Of a stretch of 64,000 bases of DNA, positions 49,321 to 61,300 are shown one piece after another; within the stretch, counting starts at the first letter, position 1, and every line of letters begins with the position of its first letter. The notes under the pieces were generated by a model. The model saw nothing but the letters and a program-made list of their open reading frames with translations. It did not search any database and was not told the origin of the DNA. The DNA is from Ligula intestinalis. Lineage: Eukaryota > Platyhelminthes > Cestoda > Diphyllobothriidea > Diphyllobothriidae. The position numbers were made by a program, and so were the translations under genes. The DNA lies in assembly GCA_036362985.1 (NCBI GenBank), contig JAYGXS010000001.1:75168027-75232026 (forward strand), written 5' to 3'.

Positions 49321-51160
49321 TGAAGGGCTACACCTCTTGCGTATATTTCATACCTACCTTTTTTCTTGGAGGAGTTGCACTTGAGCACACTGCCTTTTGT
49401 CACTTAAATTGGCAAAAAAGTGCATACCTGCTATCCATTCCCATAAGCAGAAACTTGCGGACGTCACTTGGTCGTCTGGTGCAACAGTGAACTTCGATTT
49501 TTGAGAAAATGATAAAGGATGCCTTTTTTAATGTCTCCTGGGCATTTTGAACAGGCCAGCAGTTGCATTACCAAGATATTGGTCTATAGTTACTTCTTTT
49601 AAATTTCACCCAAAGTATTATTTCACGAGAAGTGTAAGTTTCGAGGGGTCACCTAATCGTGACCAGCTGTGTTGGGAACTTTTATTATATTTAAGTTACC
49701 AGGAACTCACAGTTAATCAGGCTTTCACAAATATTTCAAACTGGTTCTGATTATGCGAACTTAACTTCCCCTATGACTACAGTGATATAGTTCGGGGACT
49801 AAAAATCCCTATGTGGCCATTTTAACCCCAAATAATCCGGACCCTTTTGTCGTCATTCTAGTGTGAAACAAATTGCTGACAAAGAATGATTATAAGGCTG
49901 GTTAAGCTCCTACTAATACCAAACTCTATCCAAGACGAATGTACCAACGCCAAATGAAATGCTTTAGTGGTGCGACTGGCTACTGGACAAAGTATCTCCA
50001 AGTCTCATGCCAGCTAGCGCAGAGAACAGATTAGGCGGGATTAATACAATAGTGACGATGCTGATGGGACTCAACCGTACACACATTTTTTTCAATTTTT
50101 ATTTAAAATATTCGTCGCGTCGTTCGGTAAACAGTCTTATTTAAATCAACATCTAACGAGAATTTCCTATATGGAGTAATCACTTCTCTGGTTTAGAAAA
50201 AAATGCAGACGAAGGCAGGGGAGTCAAGAACGGCCATTTCAGTCGTACAACCTGAGATCTGAATGCGGATTTCGTTGATGACCACTATTTTTCGCATAGA
50301 AATCAAAAGCCAAAACAAGCGAGTGTGTTTTCTTCTCCAACCAACTTTTTGAAGTGACACTTCCATGTTACTTCAGGTATCAATTTCGAAATTCATTTCG
50401 AAACACTGTCCTCGGTGTAAAAGCAAATTAGAATGATCATAAAGAGACATGACAAACATACATCACACATTAAAAAACAAAGCCACCGAAAAGACAATAA
50501 ACAGGAAGTCAATAATCTTATTTAAGCCTCAATCGGTAAAATAAAACTCAACAATTTTTTCCCTTTCCACACACCATTTACGGAGATGACCACTGTCCAG
50601 AAAAGAAGATAAGTAAATCAAACTTGTTGGCATTTCCCTTATTAGCGAAAACTTATCACCAGCATCGTAAACGGTTCCCCCCAGAGGCGGACAAGTAGCC
50701 AATTAAACCGCGTGCACCTTACCACCTTTCTTGGCCGCCGGTCCACCTACACACTGCCCTTTTGCCCTCAATTATCCCCTCCCCTATCGCCCCTGATAAA
50801 AAAACACTACATCTTTCCACTTAACAGCGTAGTTTATTTATTTCATTAACATATAGATGTAAAGAACTGAAGAGAATTTATCGAAAGCAAGCGTATGTTC
50901 GCCTATCTATTTTCGCAAATTTAAAACAACTCTTTTTCTGGAAAATTATTTTGGCCTTATGTGACGATCAGCTAGAACAACATATGATTTCCTAATGAAG
51001 GAAGCATTTTCAGGCTTTGCTATTAGCGGTTCCGTTACTCCTTACAACTCTTCGGAACTATACTGTTTCTGTGGGCGACTTCTGAGTCTTCCTCTTCAGG
51101 TGCAAACGCGTAAGACTACTTCAAACTCGACACAGGAAGCTCATAGAGTTCCTTGGAAGC
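49321..51160. other. AT-rich intergenic DNA
   Basis: Upstream flank of the DMRT gene. No repeat or gene recognised apart from an unconvincing frame at 50995-51279. Confidence 0.5.
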
Positions 51161-51730
51161 AACTTAATTCTGCGGAGCGGAGCGGAGAAGGAAGCAATTA
51201 TAAGTCGCGCTCTGACTGGCCGCAGCTGGCTGTTATGCGTCGACAGGTTGCACGCGCTCCTGCGCCTCTGGTTGGTTAATATGCTCGGGCCGCCGCTGCG
51301 TTAGCAAATCAGTGCGCAGTGTCGCACTGTTGCTAATTTCGTCCGACCCACCCCCGGGCCTGCTCGCAGCGCCGGAGTGGTGGGATTCGACGCGGGCGAC
51401 GGCGCTTGGGAATAGCGTGCACAAAGCACCAGCTGGAAACAAAAAGAAATAGTTGCAAGTTTGTTTCAGAGCGCTTGAGCGCACCGACCCACCCACGCAA
51501 ACACGCGCGCACACACAGACACCGTATCTACACGCCTTCACGCTAGGCTTTGCGTGGACAGTGCGTAGGGAACGCTAGTGTCGAACGCCACGACAACCAC
51601 ACACACACACCCACTCACACGCAGCATCAAACTGTTACTCTTTACCGCCGCTCCCACTCTCCCTCCATAAAGCACACAGCCTGATCAAGAGTATCCGATA
51701 AAAGTTACATTCACATAAATACATTTCACG
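51160..51730 (+). promoter_or_regulatory. GC/CpG-rich upstream region of the DMRT gene
   Basis: GC content and CpG frequency rise sharply before the first ATG (GGAGCGGAGCGG, then CACAC runs at 51480-51620). Likely promoter and 5' UTR. No start site or TATA box can be fixed; trans-splicing, common in flatworms, cannot be judged. Confidence 0.4.
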
Positions 51731-52395
51731 ATGCAGCCCACTATGAATGCGAGTGTATACGGTAGATCGGATATCAATGCGCCGACGACGAGTCATACCT
51801 CCCTGCTGCCAGCCTCGTCCGCCGAGGTTGGCGGCATTGGCCTGACCCTTACCGAGACGCTCTTCCACCCAGCTAGCACCTCGCCTGCCCAGGCAACGGA
51901 CTTCGGCTTCCGGCGCCATCAGTTCCCCCACTTTCGAGACGATAGCCGCAGGTACTGTGATGCTGCTGCTACAGAGATTCCGCCACCGCTACCGCCTCTG
52001 GAGACCGGAGTCGCCAGGGTTTGTGACTTCGACGCCTCAAAGAGTTCGGCCTGCCTGCCGGGATTTCATGCGCCCACGCAGCTATACACTGCAATGGCTC
52101 TCGGCAGTGATGCGGTTGCCGCCGCGGCAGCTGCCGCAGACTCAGTTGTCGCCCTTGAAAGTAGTCTCGGCCGGTTGAGAAGTCCACACTTTGGCGTGCC
52201 TGCCTATCAGCAGTCGCATTCGCTGCCGCCAGCACAGCCACCACCACCGCACCTGCAGACGGTACCAGCACAGACTCAGCTCCCAGTTGCCCCACAGACA
52301 GCCTCTACCGCTAGGATTTGTCAACTGTTTAGCAACATTAATCGGCCTGCATTCTATCCTCCAACCACATCGGAGAAGATTGCCGTCACTCAAAG
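51731..52395 (+). CDS. DMRT exon 1, N-terminal low-complexity region
   Basis: Starts MQPTMNASVYGRSD, the first ATG after the GC-rich leader. It has an Ala run (AVAAAAAAADSV) and Pro/Gln-rich parts typical of activation regions. Donor CAAAG|GTAAGT leaves AG, completed by C of exon 2 to Ser. Confidence 0.85.
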
Positions 52396-55300
52396 GTAAG
52401 TAATCAACGTGTTTTTTGGGATGTTGCCTTCAATCAAAATTTGGTAAGAAGCTCTTCAACTCAGAAAAATTGGCCACTTCCTGTTTGCAGTTGATCCGCC
52501 AATTAGAAAGGCGGTGATGCCGAGTTGTAGCCTCCTGAGTGTGTTTTAATCCACATCGATATTTCCTCCCCCTTCTTACTCCCATCATGTTCGCGGGTTG
52601 GACTAGAGCGAAATAAATTTTGAGTATTTGCAGTGAATTAATTGAACGTTTTTTGGTACGGAGGTTTGGAAGATTTACTCAATTCAGTTGACCCTATTAT
52701 GAAAAATTTGCGGCTCAATGGTAGAGAATTGACTGCGCGAAAGCCTTCCCTGCTGTGTGGGTTCAAATTCCACCAAGGCCACTTAATTAAGCAAATCTGG
52801 CAAATCCCCCAAAGAATTAAGGGAGCCTGGTAGTTATGCTGGTGGATTCTAGACGATTGCTTAGTAAATTCGACCTAGGAAGTCAGCTTGCTGTTCCATA
52901 ATTGTGGATTCCATACGAGCAGTAAGTTGGGTGGGTAAAATCGATCCAAGCGTGATCAAATTCACGACTCACGGTGAGCCTCGCAGTTCGATGATAAAGT
53001 GTTAACTACCCAGAAGCCTTCCCTGCTGTGTGGGCTCGACTCGCACCGAGGCCGCAAATTTTTCACAATTGGGTCAACTGAATTGGACGTTCGAGTGATA
53101 CGTGAAAGCAACAGTGCGATCTACCTTTCGTATGATTGATTACGTACGAAACAAAATATTAACTACCATGTGGTCCTTAGGTCAAACTGCCTCAGTGTGG
53201 GGCTGAAGACCCAACCAAATTCGACAGTTGGACGGGTCAACTACGAAGTCGCTCAGTTTTCTAGATCACCACTTTAGGTAACCTGCTGGGACGGAAACAA
53301 GGGCTATTGTTACCACTCCTGAGTACATCAAGATGGGAAATGTATTCTTCTTCTAACCTTGGAGACTTCTTGATTAAATAGGTTTGGGTACGTAAAATAG
53401 TTAGGACTTGCAGTTAGGAGAGAAAGAGTCTCAAGTTATTTGCATGACACTTATCTTTTCCGAATTTGATGACTGTTAAATGTCTATGGTCTGAAGATCA
53501 GTGAAATTTCGCTTTAGAAATTTGATTTGGGCTTGACAAAGGGCCACTTGCGAAACCTGAATCATGAAGCATAGCCCAGTGGTGGGATGATTTCTCCCTT
53601 TAAATGAGAGAGCATTTTGTCTAGGAATTCTCGGAGCATCATAGCTTTTCGCGAGCAAACCTCTGGTTGGCGAAAGAAATGGCCGTTTCTGGCTTATTGG
53701 GCGTCGTCAGCCAGTCATACTAGTGATTGAAAATCAGTCACGTTGACATTTCTATGAGACCACAGTGACTAATAGACGAGGAGGTGTTTTTCTGAAGAAC
53801 AGACAACATTCACTGTTATCGTCGATAAAGCTTCCTCACAGACTGACGCGCTTCATCGCTAGCCGTTTGAGAGAATTAAGCAGAATGCCGACCTCATCTC
53901 ACTTTCATAATTTTCCCTGAGAGACTTTGCTTTTCCGAAACTGTTCCGACGTACTGGTGTCTCAGAGCACAAACAGCTGGCGTCGGCAACATACGGGGCA
54001 TAGAAGATACTTCTAATGCTGCTCCTCCTCCTTATAGTCTTCCTCGCATTTCCCCCACTTCAACAACCCGAAAACAGTCATGGAACTGGGATTAACACTG
54101 GATTTGTCACGGCCACAAGCAGATAGCGACCCGCTGGCGAATTCCTAAAAATGTATTGAGCAGAAAAACTGACGCTGTTACCTTGTATGCTGGACTAATT
54201 TAACTAAGCCTGTTATAGGGAGGTGCACTATTAACGGGTTTTAGGCCTGCGCAAAACAAACGTGTTTACCTCAAAAATGGCCGTTATTTTCTACTTACTC
54301 TGTTTAACTCAGATGTTCACTCGAGCCTCCAAACTCGTACCAACTTAAGTGGATTAAGTCAAAACACTCTGAACTGCGTCCTTAGAATTTACCGAAGTTG
54401 TGAATACAATTATGATGCTAAATCAGTTAATATAAACGTTTCTTCAGCCACCGACCCGGCATGTACATGTATAGGCGTAGTACGTTGGAACCGCAGCTTA
54501 CTTAATATTTACTGGCTTACAGTGAACAGTCGAATTTTTTTAGGTTTTTTAGTGAAACGTATCTGTAATTTTACTGGAGTAGAATTTGGAAAAAACCTAC
54601 CCACTTCTGAAGAGATACATATTCATCGTAATGTTACCGTTCTGGGTTAGATTCCCATGATTGCACGACGTTTACTACGGCTCTTTGCGAATACTAACGA
54701 TCACTTCCCACTTCTTTTATTTATGTTATTTGACAGTTAGTTTGTTTTACAAGAACATCCTACGTAGCATTTTTAGTAGTCATTTGTCCTTCCAATTTCT
54801 AATTTTAAGCTCGATAATGGCAGACATGTTGAGGTCTGATAAGACTGAAGATCGGCAGCATACATACTTAGATTATGGACAAAGTTGTACAGTTTAGTTA
54901 ATCACAGGTACACATCATTCTGCATAACCTCATCGCAAAACAAAATAGCCCGCATAAACACTGCCCGATGCTTCAATAACTATCGCATATACATACGCTG
55001 AATTCTCAAAAATTATCGCAAGCAACCGAACACAACTGTTTCCATCAAACCTTGCTATCGATAGCTAGAATAGTTCCTTTAATTGACTTGCCTTAGAACC
55101 CAAGGTTCGAATAACTTAAATGTGCACATATACACAGAAAACAAACGAATCTTCTGCCAGTAAGGATAACTTGTATAGTCACCTTGACGCGACGTGAGGA
55201 AAGGAACGCCCGCGTTGCAATAAATTTCGAGAAGGGCATATATCCTTGTGCCTTAAACCCAACGACAAATGGCTTTACATTGGGACCTAAAGGCTTTGTG

Positions 55301-58300
55301 GAACTAGAAGTATTAGTAACTAAACATTTCGTACTTTATCCCTTCAGTTTACTATTTACCCGATATAGGTTGTGACTGCATACTAGCCTGCGATTTCCAA
55401 CGTGCCGTATTATATAGCACTCCTAGAAGCAGCATCCTAGTCATCGCAGTCTAACCTCTTTGCTGAGATCAAGAGGATATGAGCCAAAGGCGTTAATTTT
55501 TAATCAGCTCAATTTCGGACCAACTATCAGCGTCAGTAATAATACCATCACTCAGTTACACTGCTAGTAAGCAGTAGTATAAAAAGTAGTAAAAGTAGTA
55601 GCAATATCAGACCCGGTCTCCTTAAGTCTTTCTGGACACCAGCTGAAGATGAGTGTAGTAGTACTAGCGCAAAAGGCTACTGCTACTTAAGACTAAGTAA
55701 GGCGTTGTTTCTGGCCTGCCTTAGAGACAGCGGCCTAAGCCTGATTCCCGCTCGGTCATCTCGACTCTGTCTTGTCAGCAGCTCAAGCGGGGTGAAGGTT
55801 TAGGATGTGGTAGATGACTGCGCTTCTATATGTGACAACAGTTACCATCCCTGCTCTTTGAGTATATGGTGGACATAATCAAACTCGATGGCCGATCCCT
55901 CCTTCTGACTTTAACCCTAACCCTAATTTGCATGGAATTTTCTGCGAAGCCGCAGGTATTGCGGGTGGCTTCTGTCCATGTGTCCTGCTTAGGCGGTCAT
56001 ACAAGTCATCGTAACCTTTCCGCCCACACAACGCTCAGACTAGTTCTCAAAATATCTGTATTGAAATATGTAAGAGCCACACAACTTTGTTTCCGCAGAC
56101 ATAGGCATGGTTTGTTGTCGGTTGTTCAGGGTGAGCTGACGCTGCCCAGCGCATGAGGGAGCTCCGCATCGCCTGAATTGACCCCCAAGTACTTCGCACT
56201 AAAAAAAAACAGAACAAGGTTTGGACGCCGGGGACTGGATGTGAGCTCATTGTCTGTATAATGTCACACTGTTAAAGGACCATGTTACTCTGATCCGAAG
56301 AAAGCCGTGCCGCATGAAGGATATGAAGTTACATCTACTCTTAATCTTCAGCCAACAGGGATGGCCAAGAGGCGTGAAGAAGATTCTTTTTTGCTGCTAC
56401 ATACAGAACTACGTGGCTGTCTTTTTATAACCACGCTTGTTTACTTTCTGGAAAGTCTCGCAAATTCCACAGCAAACTTAACCGAATAGTATGAGAAGAG
56501 CAGAAAAACGATGAAGATAAAGAAGAATATGAGGGCAGTTAAGGTTTATTAATCATAATCAGTCATACAGTCACTTCAGGCCTGGACAATCCGCGTTTCC
56601 CGTCCGGCCTCTTTGGTTAATGATTATTAGGCCAGACGCTCTACCACTGAACCTGTCCTGTTCTTTGCAATCGGATCCACGAATTCTTATGTTAGTGGTG
56701 CTGGTAGCGAGAAATAACCCATAAATAACCACCCCTGTCTTACTTTTCTTACCGGGCATTCCTTTCTCATAATTGTTTATGACACCGAGACCGCTTACGA
56801 GAAATAGGTCATAAAGTAGATCACTTAAAGGAATCATTCTTATTATCCATAGCGAGGTTTCGTTAAAAAATTGTTGACTGTCACTTCCTCTCTTGAGCTA
56901 GATGTTTGAGACTTCAGTATAATTATCTCATCCCTCTCATCTCGATGCTAGAAGTGAATTTGTCTTGTGTTCCCTAAGCCTACTCCGGCCAAATTACCGA
57001 TAAATTTCACTGCCAGCCTAAACCGTTCGACTGTTCAGTGTAAGTCAGTAAGTATGAAATGAGCGGCAGTTCCGACGGGCTACGCCAGCTAGGTGGCGGA
57101 AGAAATGCTTATATCGATTGATTTAGTTTCACATCTGAGATCACAACTTTCTGGCGACTGAAAAGGGTCTTTTGTGCCATGCCGTCCAGAACGGTAAATG
57201 TTACAGTGCCATTGGTTAACAGACTTCAGCATACACTGTTGAATGGGCGGTTATTTTCATGCGCACAGAAAGCACTGACTCTCCTGAAATCGTAACCGGA
57301 AATAGTAAAGGGAAGACAGTGGAACAGGAACCTCTCGTCGGGCAGGGAAGATATAATTGAGCCGTAAACTTAGCCCTAACAAAATCCCAAACCGTACAAT
57401 CAACTCTCACCCTGAACTTAGACCAGACCTTAACGGCAGTCGTAACTCTAACTTTAACATTAACCCGAATTCCTGTGGAAAGTATCACAGGGTGCCTGCA
57501 ATAGGGTGTCACTTTTCGCGTGACGCTAAAATACTGATACGTGGGAAAAATATTGAAAGTTAATCCAGGTTTTCGGATGAAAATGTTTATGACCAGCCGT
57601 GTGCACCTTCCTTGTAATTTTAGATCCTTGTATGAATTAAATTCTTTTCCTTGAAATGAAACACACTTTTTAGTTGTTATACTATTTTTGTAAGGAGTCG
57701 CGTCCTCTTGATGGTTGTATGCGATGCGGTAACTATTTAAATTGCCGCAATTTCATCGGCCATCCAGTTAACTGATATTGGCGCTGGGAAAGCGCTCACT
57801 TTTGCGCACCCAGTTCAAGTCTGCATAGAATATGGAGGCGGTAGCCATTGCATTTGCTAATCGACTGGAATTCAGAAATCCCTGACTAAGCAGTTCGTGG
57901 TTCACGCAGTTTCCATCCACCTTCCCAGCGAGAAAGTCGGAATCCTCAAAACTTAATGTATGAGCAGGTCTCGTCGAATGAACCGCGACCTGATAGCTTG
58001 CACCGTTCCCTCTCACTCCTGTTGCGTGCTCGGCCATCCGCGTCCAGGATAAATTACGGAGAGAGTTGTTTTTCCCCACAACTGCACCAGATCCAATGAA
58101 CGACTCTCGACCTTGCCTGTTGTGGCAGTGGGTCTTTTGGCCTCATCACCTGGCGCCTGATAGATGCATCAGGTCTGTGTGCAATCCCAAATTCAAGTAG
58201 TGTTAGAACGTGGCTGAAGTCCTCCGAGACACTCTTAACATCGGAATCGCTCACTAAAATTGGCCACTGGTTGGATTTAGTTGTTTTTACCCGGTTGCGC

Positions 58301-61300
58301 ACGCACAAATTTACGAAGTAACGCAGGTTGTATTGCACTCTGAAGATATTTCAATTTGGCGACCTAGTCGTCTGGTTTATTACAATGCGTCTCAATATAT
58401 TCCTCCCTCTTTATCGTCCTTACGCAACTGCATTTGCGGCTGGTCGGATGGTTGATACTGTAACTAAGTACTTAAATCGCATTTGTCCTCTTGTTGGACA
58501 TCACTCTTTACTGATGATTTCTGGTGACAGAGCAGGGAGAGAGCCGGAATGCTGAGCGAACACGGAATGTCGTCAACTACCTCGAGTGCCTTTATTGCCT
58601 TTTCAATTTTTGTCATTCAAATTCCGCTATTCAGAGACTGAAGCACTCTGATGCTTGCACTGCCACATAAGCGCTAACCTTCCAATAATTTTTTTTTCAT
58701 TTTCGCAGCCTAGAATTTGCCTACGATGACGAGGGTGGCACCATGGTTGGGAACTCGGCCGTCGGGCAGCCCTTTGAGTATGCCAACATGCTGCAACTGT
58801 CTGCCCCGCTTCATCTACAAGGCCCAAAAGTGGATGACCGCATTCGGGACCCCGGTGACCAAACCATACCAGATTCTGGAGGCCTAGGTCAAATTCCTTT
58901 AACCACACAACGACAGGAGCAGCAACAGCAACAGGTCAGTAAACTGCGGCCGCAGAACGGATTCCTGGGTATTCCGAGCCAGGGCTCCTCCTCCTCTTTC
59001 TCCGCCTTGACTGTGGCCTCTTCCTGCTCTACCTCTACCAACGAACGAAGGCCAGCGTTGGATGATACTCACACGGACAGGAAGCTCGACGGTGGTCCCC
59101 TGTTTGCGACTGCGGGTCAGTTTACCAAGGAGGGCAATGCAGGCGACTTTTTGGCGAAACTAGTGGGAAGTGAGGAGACGTTTACGAGGCCACGGCGACC
59201 GCCCGGAGGGAACGAGGATAGCGGCACCATTGTGGAGAACCCCCCAGCGGCTGCCGATGTGGTAGTCGCGCCCGCCAATGCGGCACGTTCCTCCTACATG
59301 TGTCGAAAGTGTCGCGCGCATGGTTGTCTGGTCCCGGTGCGTCAGCATAAGCGCAACTGCCCCTACAAGCACTGCAACTGCTCTGTGTGCTCCCTCGTCA
59401 ACTACGGGCGACACATTGTGGCCAAGCAGATTGCCCTGTATCGCGATCAAAAGAATCACCAGTTGGCCCTGGCGGCCAGAACGGCAGGAGATGGCGAGAC
59501 AGCAGGGGATGGGAGACGGCGTGGAGGCGGAGGGAAGGACCGTCTGCTGGCGGGACCTGTTGAGAAGCCCATGAAGGGCAGCGCAGTAGAAGAGGAGGGG
59601 CCGCATTGTCGGCGGTGTCGTAATCATGGGAAGACCAACCCCTGGAAAGGTCACAAGAAGGCGTGCCCCTTCTACTACTGCATCTGTCAACAATGCATCC
59701 TGATCACGCTTCGCAAATCGAACGAGAAGAACCTGCGTAAGTTGCCTGAAAAACAATGAGCGCGAATACTTTTGTGTCACGAAGCCACTTAGGCAAAATT
59801 TTGACAAGATATCGTAAGCAGACGCAGCTTCTTCCATTCGGGTTGTATTGCCCGACTTTGAAAAGACTTTCCTCAACTTTGTTTTTAGATGAGAGGTTTT
59901 GTGTGAAAAATTATGACGAGGAAATTGTTAAAAATCCGAAATAGAGGTAAATTACATTTACGCCAAACTACTTTATTGATGACGCACAGGGACAGTACCC
60001 CTCTTTATGGTGACACACCTGACCTTTCCTAAAGTTGCAAGAAGAGCTTATGTTCTGGCGTCCTAACCTAGGCCTTAAGTCTAACCCTAAATGTCCTGGA
60101 AACTAGCGAAAGATCCCAGGGGTGGGTGGTTTTATTCCCGTGTTCTGTCACTTTATCTGCCTCAATTTGCCCATCCTGTTAATTTCTTTAAACTGCCCAC
60201 ACAAGCGAAAATACGAGTCCCAGGAAGTAATTGAAAAGAAGATTCAATCGCTGGAACAACATTTTTATAGCTGGACGTTTCGACGTGCGTCTTAGATTCT
60301 TCATCAGAGACATAAGCAAAAAAGCAGTAGCAGAAGCGGGTAACACATGCACAGACATTTTCAGTATTTATAGGACAGTCGTTACCACACACGCATGACA
60401 AATAACGACAATTAACGACAGTTGCTATCTTGTGTGTTGATTGCTTGATTACCGGCATGTGGGCTCAGGTGTGGTGGAATCGGACGTGATGGTTTCTCGG
60501 CCATCTGGTCCCCCCGGTGTTGGCGTAAGACGATGCGAATGCCTGTGCGTTCCCCAAGGGGTCACTTGCTTTGGAAAAATTGCCCCTCAGCACTGAATAT
60601 GGATTGGGCAAGTCGTTGCACTTCTTTATAGACTGGGGATCTGTGAACCATGACTCAAGTAATTATCAGCTCATCCGATTGTCACCTCTTGCTGAAAATT
60701 CGGGCTTTTCGCAATTCCTTTAAAGTTTTCTTCTCTGGGAACCTTAGAAAGTCATTTCTCCAGTTTCAAGCAAGGATGCCAAACTGAAATGGAATCGCAC
60801 ACGGCGTAATTTTGAAACCCTAACAAAATCCCTCGAAATAGCTTTAAATTTAATAGCTTACTTGGAGGGTTGCAAAGTATATTAGCATGAAACCTACTCC
60901 AAAATCTTTCCCAAACATTAGTATTTTGACACGAGTGCAGTTACCTGTACTCGTTGCATGTTGAAAACGTTTTGATGGCTATGTGAATTTAAACACAGAT
61001 CCTACACGCCTCTACAAGAAATTCATTTCGCATACTTGTTAGTGCTTAGTTCTAAGTATCCCCTTAATTAAAATGGTAGGGGGCTAAATTCCGGAGGGGT
61101 TTAGATTAGGGCTAGGAGAATTAACTTTAAGAAAGGTTCGGAAGGTTAATTTTAAGGCCAAAGTTAGAATACGGATATATGTATCCCGTGTAAATTAGCA
61201 AGAGGTCACCTGTAGTACGGGGATGTTTATTGCCGTGTCCAAACAGCATACTTATTTCGTGGGAGATTGCGGTTTCTTATAATTTTGTAAATCGAGGAGG

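Noticed and set aside
55911..55926. Interstitial telomere repeat
   Set aside because: Only about two CCCTAA units; too short to mean anything.
59737..59759. Taking 59759 as the end of the DMRT protein
   Set aside because: A GTAAGT donor at 59737 and phase-matched downstream exons that complete the DM helix explain the region better; kept only as a possible isoform.
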